Shown: positions 29,950 to 39,977 of the stretch, one piece after another | Numbering within the stretch: position 1 is the first letter of the stretch | Layout of the letters: each line of letters opens with the position of its first letter | The notes under the pieces: model-generated | Databases searched by the model: none | Told to the model about the DNA's origin: nothing | The model's input: only the letters and a program-made list of their open reading frames with translations | Assembly: GCA_938743325.2 (NCBI GenBank) | Contig: OW568894.1 | Coordinates: forward strand, 186,001 to 250,000 | Direction of reading: 5' to 3' | DNA length: 64,000 bases | Origin: Pycnococcus provasolii | Taxonomy: Eukaryota; Chlorophyta; Pseudoscourfieldiophyceae; Pseudoscourfieldiales; Pycnococcaceae | Made by a program: the position numbers and the translations under genes

Positions 29950-31329
29950 ATGGCGTCATCAGAGCCGTCGTCTCATACTATGGTGTCGCCGTCTTCAAGG
30001 CCGGCTTCAGAACTTGCAGCAGTGACTCCTCCAGCTTCAGCGGAGGTGGTTCCAGCAGAGACTGAGGTGGTTCCAGCTTCTTCAGAGACGGCCGGTATCT
30101 TGCAGGAGGAGCTTCCTATGTCGTCTCTGGAGTCGTCCGGGTCCGGGGTTGCACCTTCGTCGTCGTCAGCACCTCAGGCTCAAGAGCTTGTGAGAGGTCC
30201 TGTGTTTCTTTCACCTATGTCGAAAGAAACGTACGAGGCGTCCATAGACTTCCTCACAGACGTCCCGCAACCCACGCAAGTGACGTGGACGTACACGGAC
30301 ATATTCACCAACCCGCTCGGACCATCGACGTCGGGAACCACGTACCCTCTGAAGCTCGACTACTTCCTCGGAACCAGAGAAAAAAACGTTCAAGGATACT
30401 ACGTCGGACCGCTCGACGCGCAGATGAAACCGGACGGCTTGGGCGTGTGGGTACACGACACAGTTTCAGAAGCGAAGTACGAAGGCATCTGGAAACACGG
30501 CGTTCGAACTGGATATGCGAAGGTGTTCGACAAACATGGCGGGAAAGTGTCGGAAGGAAGGCACGAACAAGGTCTGCCGAAGGGACTCTGCGCTCTCTAC
30601 ACGAAAGGGTACGACGTACTGATATTCTCAGGCAACATGCACGACTATGACACGTTCAGAGGGTCCGGTAAGCTGTACACGAAAGGCGAACTCGAATTCG
30701 AAGGAGAGGTGCTTCACGGCGTACCGCACGGCAAGTGCAGGCAGTACTTGCTAAGCACGCGCGTCGAGCCTGCGTATTTGTCTGGAATGCACCATCCTGG
30801 GCGGCAGTACGGCAAACTCCACTCCATCAAACTGTCCGGCGAAAAAGAGAGGGGGGCCTTGCTGTACGACGGCGAGTGGAAGGACGGTAAGCGCCACGGC
30901 GAAGGGCGCGAGTATGACACCTTTGGAAGTCTCGTGTACACCGGCGAGTGGCGCGACGGTGTCAGACATGGCAAGGGTGAGTTCTACGCACAGGAGATTG
31001 GCGGCACGGGCACGGGTCGGTACTTGCACTACGTCGGCGAGTTCTCCGGCGGCGCGTTTCACGGCGAGGGCAAGGAGTACGACGAGCAGGGCGACTTGCT
31101 GTACGTGGGCCCGTTCGTCGAAGGCTTGCGGGACGGGTTCGGCGTCGAGTACCACCCGGACGCGCAGCGGCAGGTGAAGTTCGAGGGGCGGTTTAAGGCT
31201 GGTAAGCGGCAGGGACACGGCAAACTGTTCAGCAAGACGTCTACAAGCTCTTCGGAGAACTCTCCGCCTATGCAGAAGGTGCTACTGGAGGGCGTGTGGA
31301 CTTGCGGAAAATTCGAGGCGGTGCATTAG
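29950..31329 (+). CDS. MORN-repeat protein
   Basis: 459 aa from ATG 29950. The first ~90 residues are Ser/Pro/Ala/Val/Glu-rich and probably disordered. From about 150 onward MORN units appear, e.g. 'YEGIWKHGVRTGYAKVF', 'YDGEWKDGKRHGEGREYD', 'YTGEWRDGVRHGKGEFY' and 'YVGPFVEGLRDGFGVEY'. MORN repeats bind membranes or act as scaffolds, as in plant PIP5 kinases and cytoskeletal or flagellar proteins. There is no kinase domain here. TGTAA follows at 31345. Confidence 0.88.
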   Translation: MASSEPSSHTMVSPSSRPASELAAVTPPASAEVVPAETEVVPASSETAGILQEELPMSSLESSGSGVAPSSSSAPQAQELVRGPVFLSPMSKETYEASIDFLTDVPQPTQVTWTYTDIFTNPLGPSTSGTTYPLKLDYFLGTREKNVQGYYVGPLDAQMKPDGLGVWVHDTVSEAKYEGIWKHGVRTGYAKVFDKHGGKVSEGRHEQGLPKGLCALYTKGYDVLIFSGNMHDYDTFRGSGKLYTKGELEFEGEVLHGVPHGKCRQYLLSTRVEPAYLSGMHHPGRQYGKLHSIKLSGEKERGALLYDGEWKDGKRHGEGREYDTFGSLVYTGEWRDGVRHGKGEFYAQEIGGTGTGRYLHYVGEFSGGAFHGEGKEYDEQGDLLYVGPFVEGLRDGFGVEYHPDAQRQVKFEGRFKAGKRQGHGKLFSKTSTSSSENSPPMQKVLLEGVWTCGKFEAVH

Positions 31330-31344
31330 CATTGACGTATTTTT

Positions 31345-31349
31345 TGTAA
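31345..31349 (+). terminator. TGTAA polyadenylation signal
   Basis: TGTAA 16 bp after the MORN gene stop. Confidence 0.5.
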
Positions 31350-31441
31350 GCCTTCTTTCTTGCGTATAAAGTGAATAGAATGAATATCAGATACGGTGGT
31401 ATCAAAATATTGACGTGTCAACCACTTACTGTATGTACTTA

Positions 31442-31696
31442 CTAGTAGATTTTACATGTATGTTCAAAGATGTTTAGGACGATGACGCACCACCAGCGCG
31501 CACCTTCGAACGCCTTGCACACCTGCTTGTGTCCAGCCTTCCAGTCGGACACTTGGCACTCGCGCGAGCAGTGTCTTACCTTGCCGCAACTTTGGCTGTT
31601 GCTTTTGGGTGTGGGGGTTTGGGGGTTTGGGGGTTTGGGGGTTTGGGGGTTTAGGTTTGGGGGTTCATTTAATAAATTAGTTCGGATGGGTCCCAT
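31442..31696 (-). pseudogene. MYND-finger gene fragment (C-terminal half of the finger)
   Basis: An 84-codon frame with ATG at 31696 reads the distal half of a MYND zinc finger (CGKVRHCSRECQVSDWKAGH, then KQVC). The first zinc-binding CxxC pair is missing; in its place is an Asn/Pro/Thr run coded by the CCCCCAAA-type repeat at 31612-31667. Either an upstream exon supplies the first half, or this is a relic cut off by the repeat. The start lies only 51 bp from the ATG of the divergent ALG6 gene. Confidence 0.5.
31612..31667. repeat. (GGGGGTTT)n octamer repeat
   Basis: Six to seven GGGGGTTT units, the last altered to TTTAGGTTTGG. It resembles a degenerate telomere-type repeat and lies 80-135 bp upstream of ALG6. 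Confidence 0.85.
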
Positions 31697-31747
31697 GAAG
31701 AAATCTTATTTTTTTATTTTATTTTTTGATTCCCACAGAAAAAAAGT

Positions 31748-33343
31748 ATGGCGGCTTCTGTGCGTCGTCGATCTGCGCGTCGTGGCGGTGCGTCGTCGTC
31801 GTCGTCCTTAGGATCTGGCAGTGTTCAGGATCTGTCTGGCAGTGTTCTTAAGGATCACGAGAATATTCAGGCGCCACAGTCTCGGGTTAGAAATAAAGGC
31901 TCCTTCTTTCCTTTCTTGGTCATCTTATTGTTTGCTGCCATGATGCGCATATTCATGGCGTCGTTTCCGTACTCGGGACAAGCAACGCCGCCGCGCTTTG
32001 GGGACTTCGAGGCGCAGCGTAACTGGATGGCAATCACACTATCTGTGCCAATCAGACTGTGGTACAAGTTCGACCTCGAATACTGGGGACTCGACTATCC
32101 GCCACTCACGGCATTCCACAGCTATGTTTGCGGACTGTACGTGCGTCTGTTCGAACCAAGTGCAATGGTGTCGCCCATCACGTCGCGAGGAATTGAGACA
32201 GAAGCACTCAAGACGGCTATGCGAACGACGGTTCTATTCAGCGACCTCGCTATCTTCATGCCAGCAGCGTACGCGCTCGCCACCGCGCTGTATCCGTCCG
32301 ACACGAGGAAGCGCCTCACAAGTTTTGCAGCTATGGCGTTGCAGCCTCTTCTCGTTGCGATCGACCACGGCCACTTTCAGTACAACTGCGTGAGTGTGGG
32401 ACTTGCCACCGCCGCAGCTGCCGTGCTCGTGCGAAGACGGCACTTTGGAAACGACGTGCTCTCCGCCATCCTGTACGTCGCTGCCATTTTTCACAAACAC
32501 ATGGCACTCTACTACGCGCCTGCGTTCTTCGCCATAATGCTCGGCGACGCAGTGCGTGATGCGAACGGGAGTGCGAAGCAGTCCATCCTGCGCGTCGCAA
32601 GACTAGGCGTGGTTGTGATTCTTGCAGCTGCCGCATGCCTTGGTCCATTTGTTCTCGACGTGAGCCTCCTGCGAGATGTCATCGACCGACTGCTCCCGTT
32701 CGGACGCGGAGTTTACGAGGACTACGTCTCTAACTTTTGGTGCGCGACAAATCCCGTGCTGCGATGGAAGACGTACGACGCCACAATCATGAGCAAGGTT
32801 TGCGCTGTTGCGACGGTCGTCGCTTGCATACCCGCCGGGGTGCTCAGTGGATGCAAACGTGGCACCGGCTCCGACAGTCGCGCGGTGGTACCATTGACGC
32901 TTGCCGGCACGGCGCTGAGCTTTTTTTTGTTTGCATTTCAAGTGCACGAAAAGGGCGTGTTGTACGCGGCGATGCCCATTGCGGCACTCGCGCCTGATGC
33001 GCCGCTTGCTTCCATTGGCTTCGGCGCCGCGAGCGTTTTAAGCTGCCGCGACTTGCTTGTGCGTGACGGCGTTTTTCCGCCAGCCGTGTTGGCGGTTGTT
33101 GTTTACGCCTGCGCGATTATGTACGGCTGCAAGGGCGTGTGTACGCGTGTACGTCGCGCGGAAGCAGTCGTGATATCGGCGTGCCTTGCCATGGTCGGAG
33201 CGACGTTCACGTTACCTCTCGTGCTCGGCGCCGCCCCTTTGGGTCCGAGGTACCCGTACGTGTACGCGGCTATAGATGCGGCGCTGTACTTTACATTTTA
33301 CGCGTGCGCTTGGCTCTATGCACTAAGATTGCTCATTCAGTAA
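31748..33343 (+). CDS. ALG6: ALG6-type dolichyl-P-Glc:Man9GlcNAc2-PP-dolichol alpha-1,3-glucosyltransferase
   Basis: 531-aa multispanning ER protein that adds the first glucose to the lipid-linked N-glycan precursor. Family landmarks are clear: 'FGDFEAQRNWMAIT' in the first lumenal loop, 'WGLDYPPLTAFHSY', 'AIDHGHFQYNCVSVG', 'LLPFGRGVYEDYVSNFWC' and 'FQVHEKGVLYAAMP'. These fit ALG6 better than ALG8. Length agrees with the family (500-550 aa). The N-terminus (Ser/Arg-rich) is cytosolic. Two TGTAA words follow the stop directly (33344, 33349). Presence of ALG6 implies a glucosylated N-glycan precursor in this organism. Confidence 0.93.
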   Translation: MAASVRRRSARRGGASSSSSLGSGSVQDLSGSVLKDHENIQAPQSRVRNKGSFFPFLVILLFAAMMRIFMASFPYSGQATPPRFGDFEAQRNWMAITLSVPIRLWYKFDLEYWGLDYPPLTAFHSYVCGLYVRLFEPSAMVSPITSRGIETEALKTAMRTTVLFSDLAIFMPAAYALATALYPSDTRKRLTSFAAMALQPLLVAIDHGHFQYNCVSVGLATAAAAVLVRRRHFGNDVLSAILYVAAIFHKHMALYYAPAFFAIMLGDAVRDANGSAKQSILRVARLGVVVILAAAACLGPFVLDVSLLRDVIDRLLPFGRGVYEDYVSNFWCATNPVLRWKTYDATIMSKVCAVATVVACIPAGVLSGCKRGTGSDSRAVVPLTLAGTALSFFLFAFQVHEKGVLYAAMPIAALAPDAPLASIGFGAASVLSCRDLLVRDGVFPPAVLAVVVYACAIMYGCKGVCTRVRRAEAVVISACLAMVGATFTLPLVLGAAPLGPRYPYVYAAIDAALYFTFYACAWLYALRLLIQ

Positions 33344-33353
33344 TGTAATGTAA
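33344..33353 (+). terminator. Doubled TGTAA polyadenylation signal
   Basis: Two back-to-back TGTAA words directly after the ALG6 stop. Confidence 0.55.
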
Positions 33354-34007
33354 TGTAGTAGAGTAGAGTAGAGTATAGTATTTCACCACACTCACGACCC
33401 AACGCCTTTCACCACGTAGAGGTCCACCTGAAGTGGTCCACTTCCCCTGAAGCGATGCTTACCACATGTCCACCCCTTAAGCGTCGTTCGGCTGAGAGGC
33501 TCAGACTAAACCAAGCTCCTGAAGGCTGACGAGCAAGCGCCACCCTGAGCTGTATAGCGATAGAGCTATAGAGGTGATCGAAATCCTCTAACTAAGGTTC
33601 CAAAAAAGTAGGAGAGAGAGAGGTGTCACGCAACACCACCAACACGCCCTCCAAACCACCCGAACCCTAACCCTAACAACCCTAACCCGAGAGCTCCCCC
33701 TAAACCCCTAACTGGAAAGGTATCCCCAGGCATCCGAACTTCCATAGACTATCGGGTGCAGAAATTCCCTCTCGGGCCCAATTGGTTATCTTCTCTTGGA
33801 GTGGCTTTTTCGAGTGGCTTTTTCGAGTGGCTTTTTCGCACTCCCTCCCGCGCAGTTAGTTCCCCGTACGGTTAGGTTAAAGGGGGGGGGCTTTTTGCAG
33901 ATACGTACACACGCTCCCCCCCCCCCCCCCCCCATTCCAAACCCAATCCACATTATTATTATCGAAAAGTTGCTCGCGTTTGTTTCCTTTAGTGGGTCCA
34001 TCAAACC
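33354..34007. promoter_or_regulatory. Upstream region of TCAIM-like gene with telomere-like motifs
   Basis: Contains CCCTAA words at 33664-33689, AAACCCCTAAC at 33702-33712, a thrice-repeated GAGTGGCTTTTTC (33799-33838) and a C18 run (33916-33933). No gene seen. Confidence 0.55.
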
Positions 34008-35966
34008 ATGGTGTCTGCCGATCCCACCGAAGAGAACTCCTCGTCGGACTCCTCTGTTGGTGATTCTGATGCGTCTAAGGATGTCATCCTTGAGTCTCAG
34101 CGTCGTTTACTGAGAAGTGTCGTTCGACGAGTTCACCCCGACCGTTTCGCGCAATCGCCGGAAATATGTGAACAAAATAGTGAGGCACTAAAAGCTTTAA
34201 ACGGATACGTTGACGCCATGTCATCAACAGGGAGCACGTTTGCATTCGGTGACTCAAGTTTTCCACGTGAGTCTCACCTCGTCTTCTGGGTATCTGACGG
34301 ACCGAACGACATGAGAGCAATCAGTGTCGTCCTGCCCGCAGAAGGATCGCTCGTGCCGCTGTACTCCGCGTTTGGGCTGCTCAACGAAGAGCAGTGTGCG
34401 GCAATGAGACGCAAGGAAAAAAGATCTAGGCAAAGAGGACGATCTCTAGCAGAAGACGAACGAGACGCTGACACGGAGGAACACACCCTGCTCGAGTGGC
34501 TGTCGACAACCATACGAGACGCTGTTGCTGCCGCGGAGTCGCACCGAGAACTCCAGGCACGCGTCCAGGAGCTGCAGGACTCCATACGAAAGCAACTTGG
34601 CGTCGAGTCGGCGTCGTGCGCATCGGAAGGCTCGCCCGCCGCGGCGAACCTCGACGAACAGCGCATACGTCTCCTCGCTCTCGAGTGCTTCCTCGACGCC
34701 GCTCTCAACCTAAACGAGCAAAAGAGGGATATGCTCCGAGGCTTGCACGTACGCGTGCACTTGCAGGATCTCACCGCCGCCGCCGCCGCAAACGCCGCGG
34801 CGCAGATGCAGGAGACCCCGCTCACGGCGTCCACGCCAACAACCACGACGACGGACTTACAGAGGCAGGGCGCAATCGTCGGGCGCGACGGCGCCGTGCA
34901 CCTCAGCGCGTACAGCCTCGTCGTTGACGGAAGCAACTACCAGGCGATCGTCTTCTCGCTTGAAAGTCAGATGGCTGGGGCGGATCTGAACCGTGCGCAG
35001 GTGCTTGCCAGGCTCGAGGCGCACTGGCGCCTGAGAGCCGCGGATCTCGCGCCTGAGCTCGCGGAACTGTTGGACATGCGAAGTGTCGTGGGAGAGTTCC
35101 TGTGGGAGACGCCAGGCACAGGCCGCGACGCGCTCGCACCTCTCAGCTTGTCCATTGCTGGAAGCTGGGCCGACGCCGGAGGTGGTCCCGTGCGCCGCTT
35201 CGTGGTGTTTGCGCGACGCCTGCTCGACGGCGGGCCGAACGAGGAGGCGTTCGCAGCGCTTCGCGAGAAGCGGAGGGCGGAACTTGGTCCAGAGGCATCG
35301 GAGAAGAGCGAGTTGACAATGCTGGTGCACGAGGGTGGACGCGGAACGCCGCTCATCCAGCGCCTTCCCGACAGCACGGTGCTTCAGGTGCGTCACGACT
35401 GCCCACCAGGCCGACTTCTTGCTCACCTGTCCGAAACGCGCTACGACGACGACGGCGCGTCTTCGTCCGTCGACGAGGCTGGCGCGCGCGAGGCGGCTGC
35501 GAGCCGTGAGGAGGAGGAGGCTGTCCTTGAGGCTGCTCGAGCGTCACTTGGTGCAGAGTACGTCATTTCCGTGTGCCCTGGCGAGCAGCGTCGAGAGGTG
35601 ATATCTGCGGCACAGCGCCTGTGCGAGGCGGCACCTCAGATTCGCATGGCAGTAAACCTGGCGGGCGCTTCGATTTGTCTCGACGATCGTTACGACGCGT
35701 GGGGCAACGGATTCATCTCCATTCCCTGCGACTTTGACTTGGGCACTGTGGAGGGACACCTGCGCGCTCTTCTGCCCTCTTCGTCAGCGTCTAAGACGGC
35801 GGCTGCCGAGGGTGCTGACAATGGTGTGCCGTCTGCGACACGACCGCAAACTCAGCGCCGTCACTGCTCTGTGCCTAAGCAGCCTCAGCGTCGTCGTCGT
35901 CGCGGTCTTATGACGTCTTCGCCTAGCCGTGGCAGCCGTGTTTCGAGTTTACGAGTCGTTCTGTAA
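34008..35966 (+). CDS. TCAIM-like protein (DUF4460/DUF4461), J-domain-related N-terminus
   Basis: 652 aa. Near the start 'LLRSVVRRVHPDRFAQSP' followed by 'NSEALKALNGYVDAM' is the DUF4460 signature, a DnaJ-related helix pair with an HPD tripeptide. The C-terminal third ('AAPQIRMAVNLAGASICLDD' region) fits DUF4461. Animal members (TCAIM) are mitochondrial; a clear mitochondrial presequence is not evident here. The middle is charged and partly coiled coil. The basic C-terminal tail (RRRRGLMTSSPSRGSRV) may be altered by an unseen intron. Function is unknown; the family has been linked to mitochondrial protein homeostasis. Confidence 0.75.
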   Translation: MVSADPTEENSSSDSSVGDSDASKDVILESQRRLLRSVVRRVHPDRFAQSPEICEQNSEALKALNGYVDAMSSTGSTFAFGDSSFPRESHLVFWVSDGPNDMRAISVVLPAEGSLVPLYSAFGLLNEEQCAAMRRKEKRSRQRGRSLAEDERDADTEEHTLLEWLSTTIRDAVAAAESHRELQARVQELQDSIRKQLGVESASCASEGSPAAANLDEQRIRLLALECFLDAALNLNEQKRDMLRGLHVRVHLQDLTAAAAANAAAQMQETPLTASTPTTTTTDLQRQGAIVGRDGAVHLSAYSLVVDGSNYQAIVFSLESQMAGADLNRAQVLARLEAHWRLRAADLAPELAELLDMRSVVGEFLWETPGTGRDALAPLSLSIAGSWADAGGGPVRRFVVFARRLLDGGPNEEAFAALREKRRAELGPEASEKSELTMLVHEGGRGTPLIQRLPDSTVLQVRHDCPPGRLLAHLSETRYDDDGASSSVDEAGAREAAASREEEEAVLEAARASLGAEYVISVCPGEQRREVISAAQRLCEAAPQIRMAVNLAGASICLDDRYDAWGNGFISIPCDFDLGTVEGHLRALLPSSSASKTAAAEGADNGVPSATRPQTQRRHCSVPKQPQRRRRRGLMTSSPSRGSRVSSLRVVL

Positions 35967-36134
35967 GGTAACCCATGTTTTTTCTTTTTCTTTTTTTCTC
36001 TCCCGTTTTCGTCTGGTCGTACGCGCGCACGGAGAGGAAGGCTTTGCGTTTTTTTTTGGTGTGTGTGTGTTTCACGCTGTGACAGAAATATTGTTATGTT
36101 CGTTACCGTGCGTGCCTTTTGGGCTTATATGGGC

Positions 36135-36530
36135 TTATATGGGCACCGACTCGACGTCGAACGGGCTGTCCTTGGACTTGAAGAGCACGAAGTGCGTGAG
36201 GTCCACCTGCACGTGTGTGTAGAAGCGCACTTCGTGCGTGACGGATGCTGCAAAGTGGCTCCCGACGATGCAGTGGTACACGCCGTCCGTCGCCTTTCCT
36301 GAGGATGGGTACCGCTTGTCGTATTCCTTCTTGCAGTACCTCGCCATATCCCTGTAGTTGCGGTATTTCTCACTCGCTTGTATGAACACCTCGATGGCAT
36401 CCTTTTCGTACGACGAGGGCATGGCGCTGTAGAGCACCTTGATGGAGTGCTCGACATGCTTGTGTGCACCCTCCTCGCCGTGAGCTCCCTCGGCTTCGTT
36501 GTGTGCGCCGTCGTCACCGCCGCGTCCCAT
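36135..36530 (-). CDS. Dynein light chain, LC8 type
   Basis: 131 aa. After an acidic/His/Gly-rich N-terminal extension of ~30 aa comes the LC8 fold: 'IKVLYSAMPSSYEKDAIEVF', 'YCKKEYDKRYPSS', 'YHCIVGSHFAASVTHE' and 'HFVLFKSKDSPFD'. LC8 dimers are hub proteins in cytoplasmic and axonemal dynein. Classical LC8 is 89 aa and has 'TWHCIVGRNFGSYVTHE'; this copy diverges at several positions and has an insert before the HCIVG strand, so it is probably an axonemal LC8-like paralogue. It implies a flagellated stage. Confidence 0.9.
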   Translation of the reverse strand: MGRGGDDGAHNEAEGAHGEEGAHKHVEHSIKVLYSAMPSSYEKDAIEVFIQASEKYRNYRDMARYCKKEYDKRYPSSGKATDGVYHCIVGSHFAASVTHEVRFYTHVQVDLTHFVLFKSKDSPFDVESVPI

Positions 36531-37795
36531 ATTGCTGCAAGCTAAGACAAGTTAAGACAAGTAAAAAGACTACCACTAGTAAGCAAGTTACTAAGACGGA
36601 GGAGCCTTACCAAACTTCAGACTTAACTTCTTAACTTCAAACGTGCTCTGTGTGCGGCCAGGAAAGCTACGAGCACTGAAGCGGAAGCGGAAGCGGAAGA
36701 AGTTGGGGCGCCCGACGTTTTCTCGCGGCTTGCAGGGTCCCGTCCCACCGGCCGGCCGGGGTGGGGGGAGTTGTCGCACCTTAACCAGCCAGCGCCCACG
36801 AATGCGGTGGGCCCCACCCCGATGCCGAGGGGAGGCCGAGGGGAGTTTTGCCCGACTTGCCCCCCCCTCCCTCCCGAAGGAGCCCCCACCCGACGCCCAG
36901 ACATTTGACGCGCCCACCACAGTCCACCCCACCCCACTGGCACACTGCCAAACCAACTTTCTCACTCTCTTCAGACAGTAGTCTTTTGCACTTGCAGTAC
37001 CCTACCCGGTGGACAGGGAGGAGGGAGGTGAGTTAGGGAGGTTACCTTAAGGAGGGAGGTTGGAGTGTTGGAGTGCCTTTGAGAAAGCATCAGGTGGCAG
37101 GTGCCTCCTTCAGCCGTGGCCATCCCAGTCCACCCCTGTCCACCTGTGTCCACCCGCCTTCAGGGCTTCAGGCTTCAGCACCGGACTGTTGTCTGTTGTG
37201 ACTTGTGTCAGTTGTGTGCAGTGATTATTGTGCACCGTGTTCAATAGTGTGTTGTTGGGCGTAATATGTATGGGTGGTTCCTTTGGGCATATGGATGCCT
37301 AGGGAAGTTTAGTACTACATTGTCACTACGATAAAGGGTCGAAACTGCAAGGCGAGGTTGCTGTCACTAACGGTCGGGGCTGCAAGTCGAGGTTGCTGTC
37401 ACATCTCAAAAGAGGTCGCAGGAACAGGTCGGCAAAACACTAACCCTAGCACCTAACCCTAGCCCTAACTGAGAAAAACCCTAACCCAAGCCAGGCTCAA
37501 CGCTGTGTCGCAGGCTCCATGCGATGCGCCCCTCGCGCGATGTCAGCGTCGATGCGCGTCGCGGCGCAGGCCAGTGCAGTCTGCGACGTCCCTACAGCCT
37601 CCCTACGTGCAGTGCGTAGCTCAGCGGCGCTGTGCGCCGCGCGCATGAGCGCATCATCGCGCCACCAAGTATCTTCTACTGTCTGTATTATGTGCTTTCG
37701 TGACTCTTAACCCCGACTTCGATTCCAATTAATTCAATTAGGGGTTCCACAGACGCACCAAGCCCCTGAGGAGGTTTGGTTTTGGTTTGGTTGAA
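36531..37795. other. Gene-poor 1.26-kb region
   Basis: Overlapping open frames on both strands (36591-36981) are Pro/Arg/Gly-rich and look non-coding. Telomere-like words occur at 37441-37492 (TAACCCTAGC, CCTAACCCTAGCCCTAAC, CCCTAACCC). A 63-codon ATG frame at 37519-37710 has Ala/Ser/Arg composition and no domain. Confidence 0.5.
37440..37492. repeat. Degenerate telomere-like CCCTAA cluster
   Basis: Five CCCTAA/CCCTAG words in about 50 bp, about 300 bp upstream of the kinase gene. Confidence 0.7.
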
Positions 37796-39610
37796 ATGCA
37801 CACGCGCCATCCACGTCAGCAGCATAACTACCTGCGCGTCATGCCCTTGCCCTTGGTGTGTGCTGTGAACAGATCTTGGATGCGTGCTCGTCTTGGATCT
37901 GGTCTAGTCTCGTTCGTCTTCGTGGTGTGCTTGTTTCCGTTTTCTTTTGCGTATGGGGAGGGTCCTGTGGAGGGTGCTTACGGTGACCATAACGTCCTAC
38001 CTGCGTCGGCGTCGGCGTCGGCGCTCGTCTCACGTGACATGTCATCAGTGTCATCGTCATTGGCGGACACCGCAGTGCCAGCTTCAGCAGATGGTACTTC
38101 TGGTACGACAGTGGTATGCCCACTCGGAAACGCCGAGGCGTCGTGTTTGGGTAACGACAATAACGCGCTCGTACGCTCGTCAGGGACGCCGTACGTGCTC
38201 GAAACGCTCGTGCGTCCACTCGGGTGGAGAAAACGACTCAAGGCACAGACACAAACGCCGCAGCTTCCACCAGGACACGGAGGAACGGATGATACAGCTG
38301 TGGAACTCGCTGTTGTGCACGAGCTCGTGAGAGCGCTCGCGCCGTCCGACTCCGAATATAAACGCGTCGTCCTTGCCCTGCCTTCGGTCGAGAGACTTGC
38401 GCTGCCGCCGTCAGAAATGTCAGACAACTCTAAAAACCACATCATGGTCAACAAGATTTGGCGCCTGATTAACGAAAAGGCGTTCGCCAAAGGTGCCTTT
38501 GGCGAGGTGTGGCGTGCCACTCGGTTACCTGAAGGTGGTCGCTTCGTCGTCAAGCGACTCGCAGGTGCCGCCTACGAAGACGGCTTGTGGGACTGGGATG
38601 CGCGTCGAGAGGTGGCTTTCGGGAGGTTCGTCCAGGCGCACCAGCGGTTGGCTGAGGACGGCGATGACGGCTTGCAGCACCTTGCTCGCTTCGTTGAGGC
38701 TTTCGAAAGTGAGGCTCTCGCAGGCGTCGGCGGGACCTCGAAGCAGCGCCACAGTGGCAGCGACGACGACACGCGAGACCTGTGGATCGTCTTCCACGAC
38801 GAGGGGGTGAGCCTGCATTCACTCCTTGTCGACGCGCCAACGGCAAGCGACGGGCTGCTTCGACAAAGTAGCTGGTGGCGTTCCCTTCGAAATTCGGGCA
38901 CACAAGGCGCTTCCGTGTTGCGTGATCTGCTTCGTCAGGTTCTGCTGGGCATAGCATTTTTGCATCGGCACGGCATCGCACACCGCGATTTGAAAGCTGA
39001 CAACTTGTTCGTGAATGGCACGCACGTTCGTCTCGGCGACCTCGGATCCGCGGCGATTTTCGGCGAAGCGTACGGCCCAGGTGCGGCTGAGCTGGCGGCT
39101 GCACAGATGTTTGCCGAAGACAAGCTCAGCATGGATGAGTTGACTGCCTTTTACGCTGGTCCGGAGGTGCTACTGCGAGAAGATGGAGACGCCTCAGCGT
39201 CTGCCGATGCTGCGTACGACATGTGGAGCTTTGGGGTGCTCTGCGTGGAGTTGCTTGCGATTGGCACTCCACACATTTTCATGCTCGACGGCAAGGCGGC
39301 TGCTATCGAGGATGCGAAGCTGCAGAGGGAGGGTGGGAGCAGGCTCTCTAGAGAGAAGCGGGAACAACGTCACCTGCGCGCAGCCATGACGTTGTTATGC
39401 ATCGTCGACCATGACGACGACTGCGACGACGACGCCGTGGCTAAGGAGCTCGCGAGGCGTGCGGGTGGACAGGAGGTTAGCGGCGGCTTGGAGGCTGTGC
39501 AGCTGATCCGAGCTTTGCTAAGGTACGAGCCTGCGCGCCGCTTGTCTGCGGAGCAGGCTTTGCAGCACGCGTTTTTCCGTGGAAGTGCCCGTAAGAAGCT
39601 CGTCGTGTAA
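37796..39610 (+). CDS. Protein kinase with N-terminal signal peptide or anchor
   Basis: 604 aa. The N-terminus has a hydrophobic segment (LVSFVFVVCLFPFSFAYG, about 37-54) that would target the protein to the secretory pathway. The kinase domain starts at about 230: Gly-rich loop 'FAKGAFGEVWRA', Lys in 'FVVKRL', Glu in 'REVAFGRF', catalytic loop 'IAHRDLKADNLFVN', DLG in place of DFG ('RLGDLGSAA'), an APE-like 'YAGPEVLL' and 'DMWSFGVLCVELL'. Key Lys, Asp and Asn are present, so activity is likely; DLG is seen in some active kinases. Substrate unknown. TGTAA occurs at the stop and again at 39621. Confidence 0.82.
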   Translation: MHTRHPRQQHNYLRVMPLPLVCAVNRSWMRARLGSGLVSFVFVVCLFPFSFAYGEGPVEGAYGDHNVLPASASASALVSRDMSSVSSSLADTAVPASADGTSGTTVVCPLGNAEASCLGNDNNALVRSSGTPYVLETLVRPLGWRKRLKAQTQTPQLPPGHGGTDDTAVELAVVHELVRALAPSDSEYKRVVLALPSVERLALPPSEMSDNSKNHIMVNKIWRLINEKAFAKGAFGEVWRATRLPEGGRFVVKRLAGAAYEDGLWDWDARREVAFGRFVQAHQRLAEDGDDGLQHLARFVEAFESEALAGVGGTSKQRHSGSDDDTRDLWIVFHDEGVSLHSLLVDAPTASDGLLRQSSWWRSLRNSGTQGASVLRDLLRQVLLGIAFLHRHGIAHRDLKADNLFVNGTHVRLGDLGSAAIFGEAYGPGAAELAAAQMFAEDKLSMDELTAFYAGPEVLLREDGDASASADAAYDMWSFGVLCVELLAIGTPHIFMLDGKAAAIEDAKLQREGGSRLSREKREQRHLRAAMTLLCIVDHDDDCDDDAVAKELARRAGGQEVSGGLEAVQLIRALLRYEPARRLSAEQALQHAFFRGSARKKLVV

Positions 39611-39977
39611 CACAAGTTGTTGTAATTTTTTCATACACGTCGATCTTGGGAGGTAACGTAACAACATAAATGCAGAGGCGTAGGAGGCGGAGGTTGCCAA
39701 ACCCCAACACGCTTCCCATCGGCGGACTGCGCGCGCCGACCACATGGGTGGTACGAATGGTTCATGGTAAGCTTAGGTCGCCGACCACATGGGTGGTACA
39801 TACTGTATTTCTTACACATGGCTCCTACCAGGTTGTTGGTGGAATCCTGTCACAGGTGGTCTTTGCGTTTGCGCGCGCTTCCTTTCAGCCAGTTTCGTCT
39901 TCCCTTGTGCGTGTCAAGTCAAGTCTGTCACCATTTAGCTAGCCTCCTGTACCTATATTTGAGGAAGCCGACTAGTC

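Noticed and set aside
36591-36981. Overlapping frames on both strands upstream of LC8
   Set aside because: Both are Pro/Arg/Gly-rich, lack domains, and mirror each other; typical GC-rich noise.
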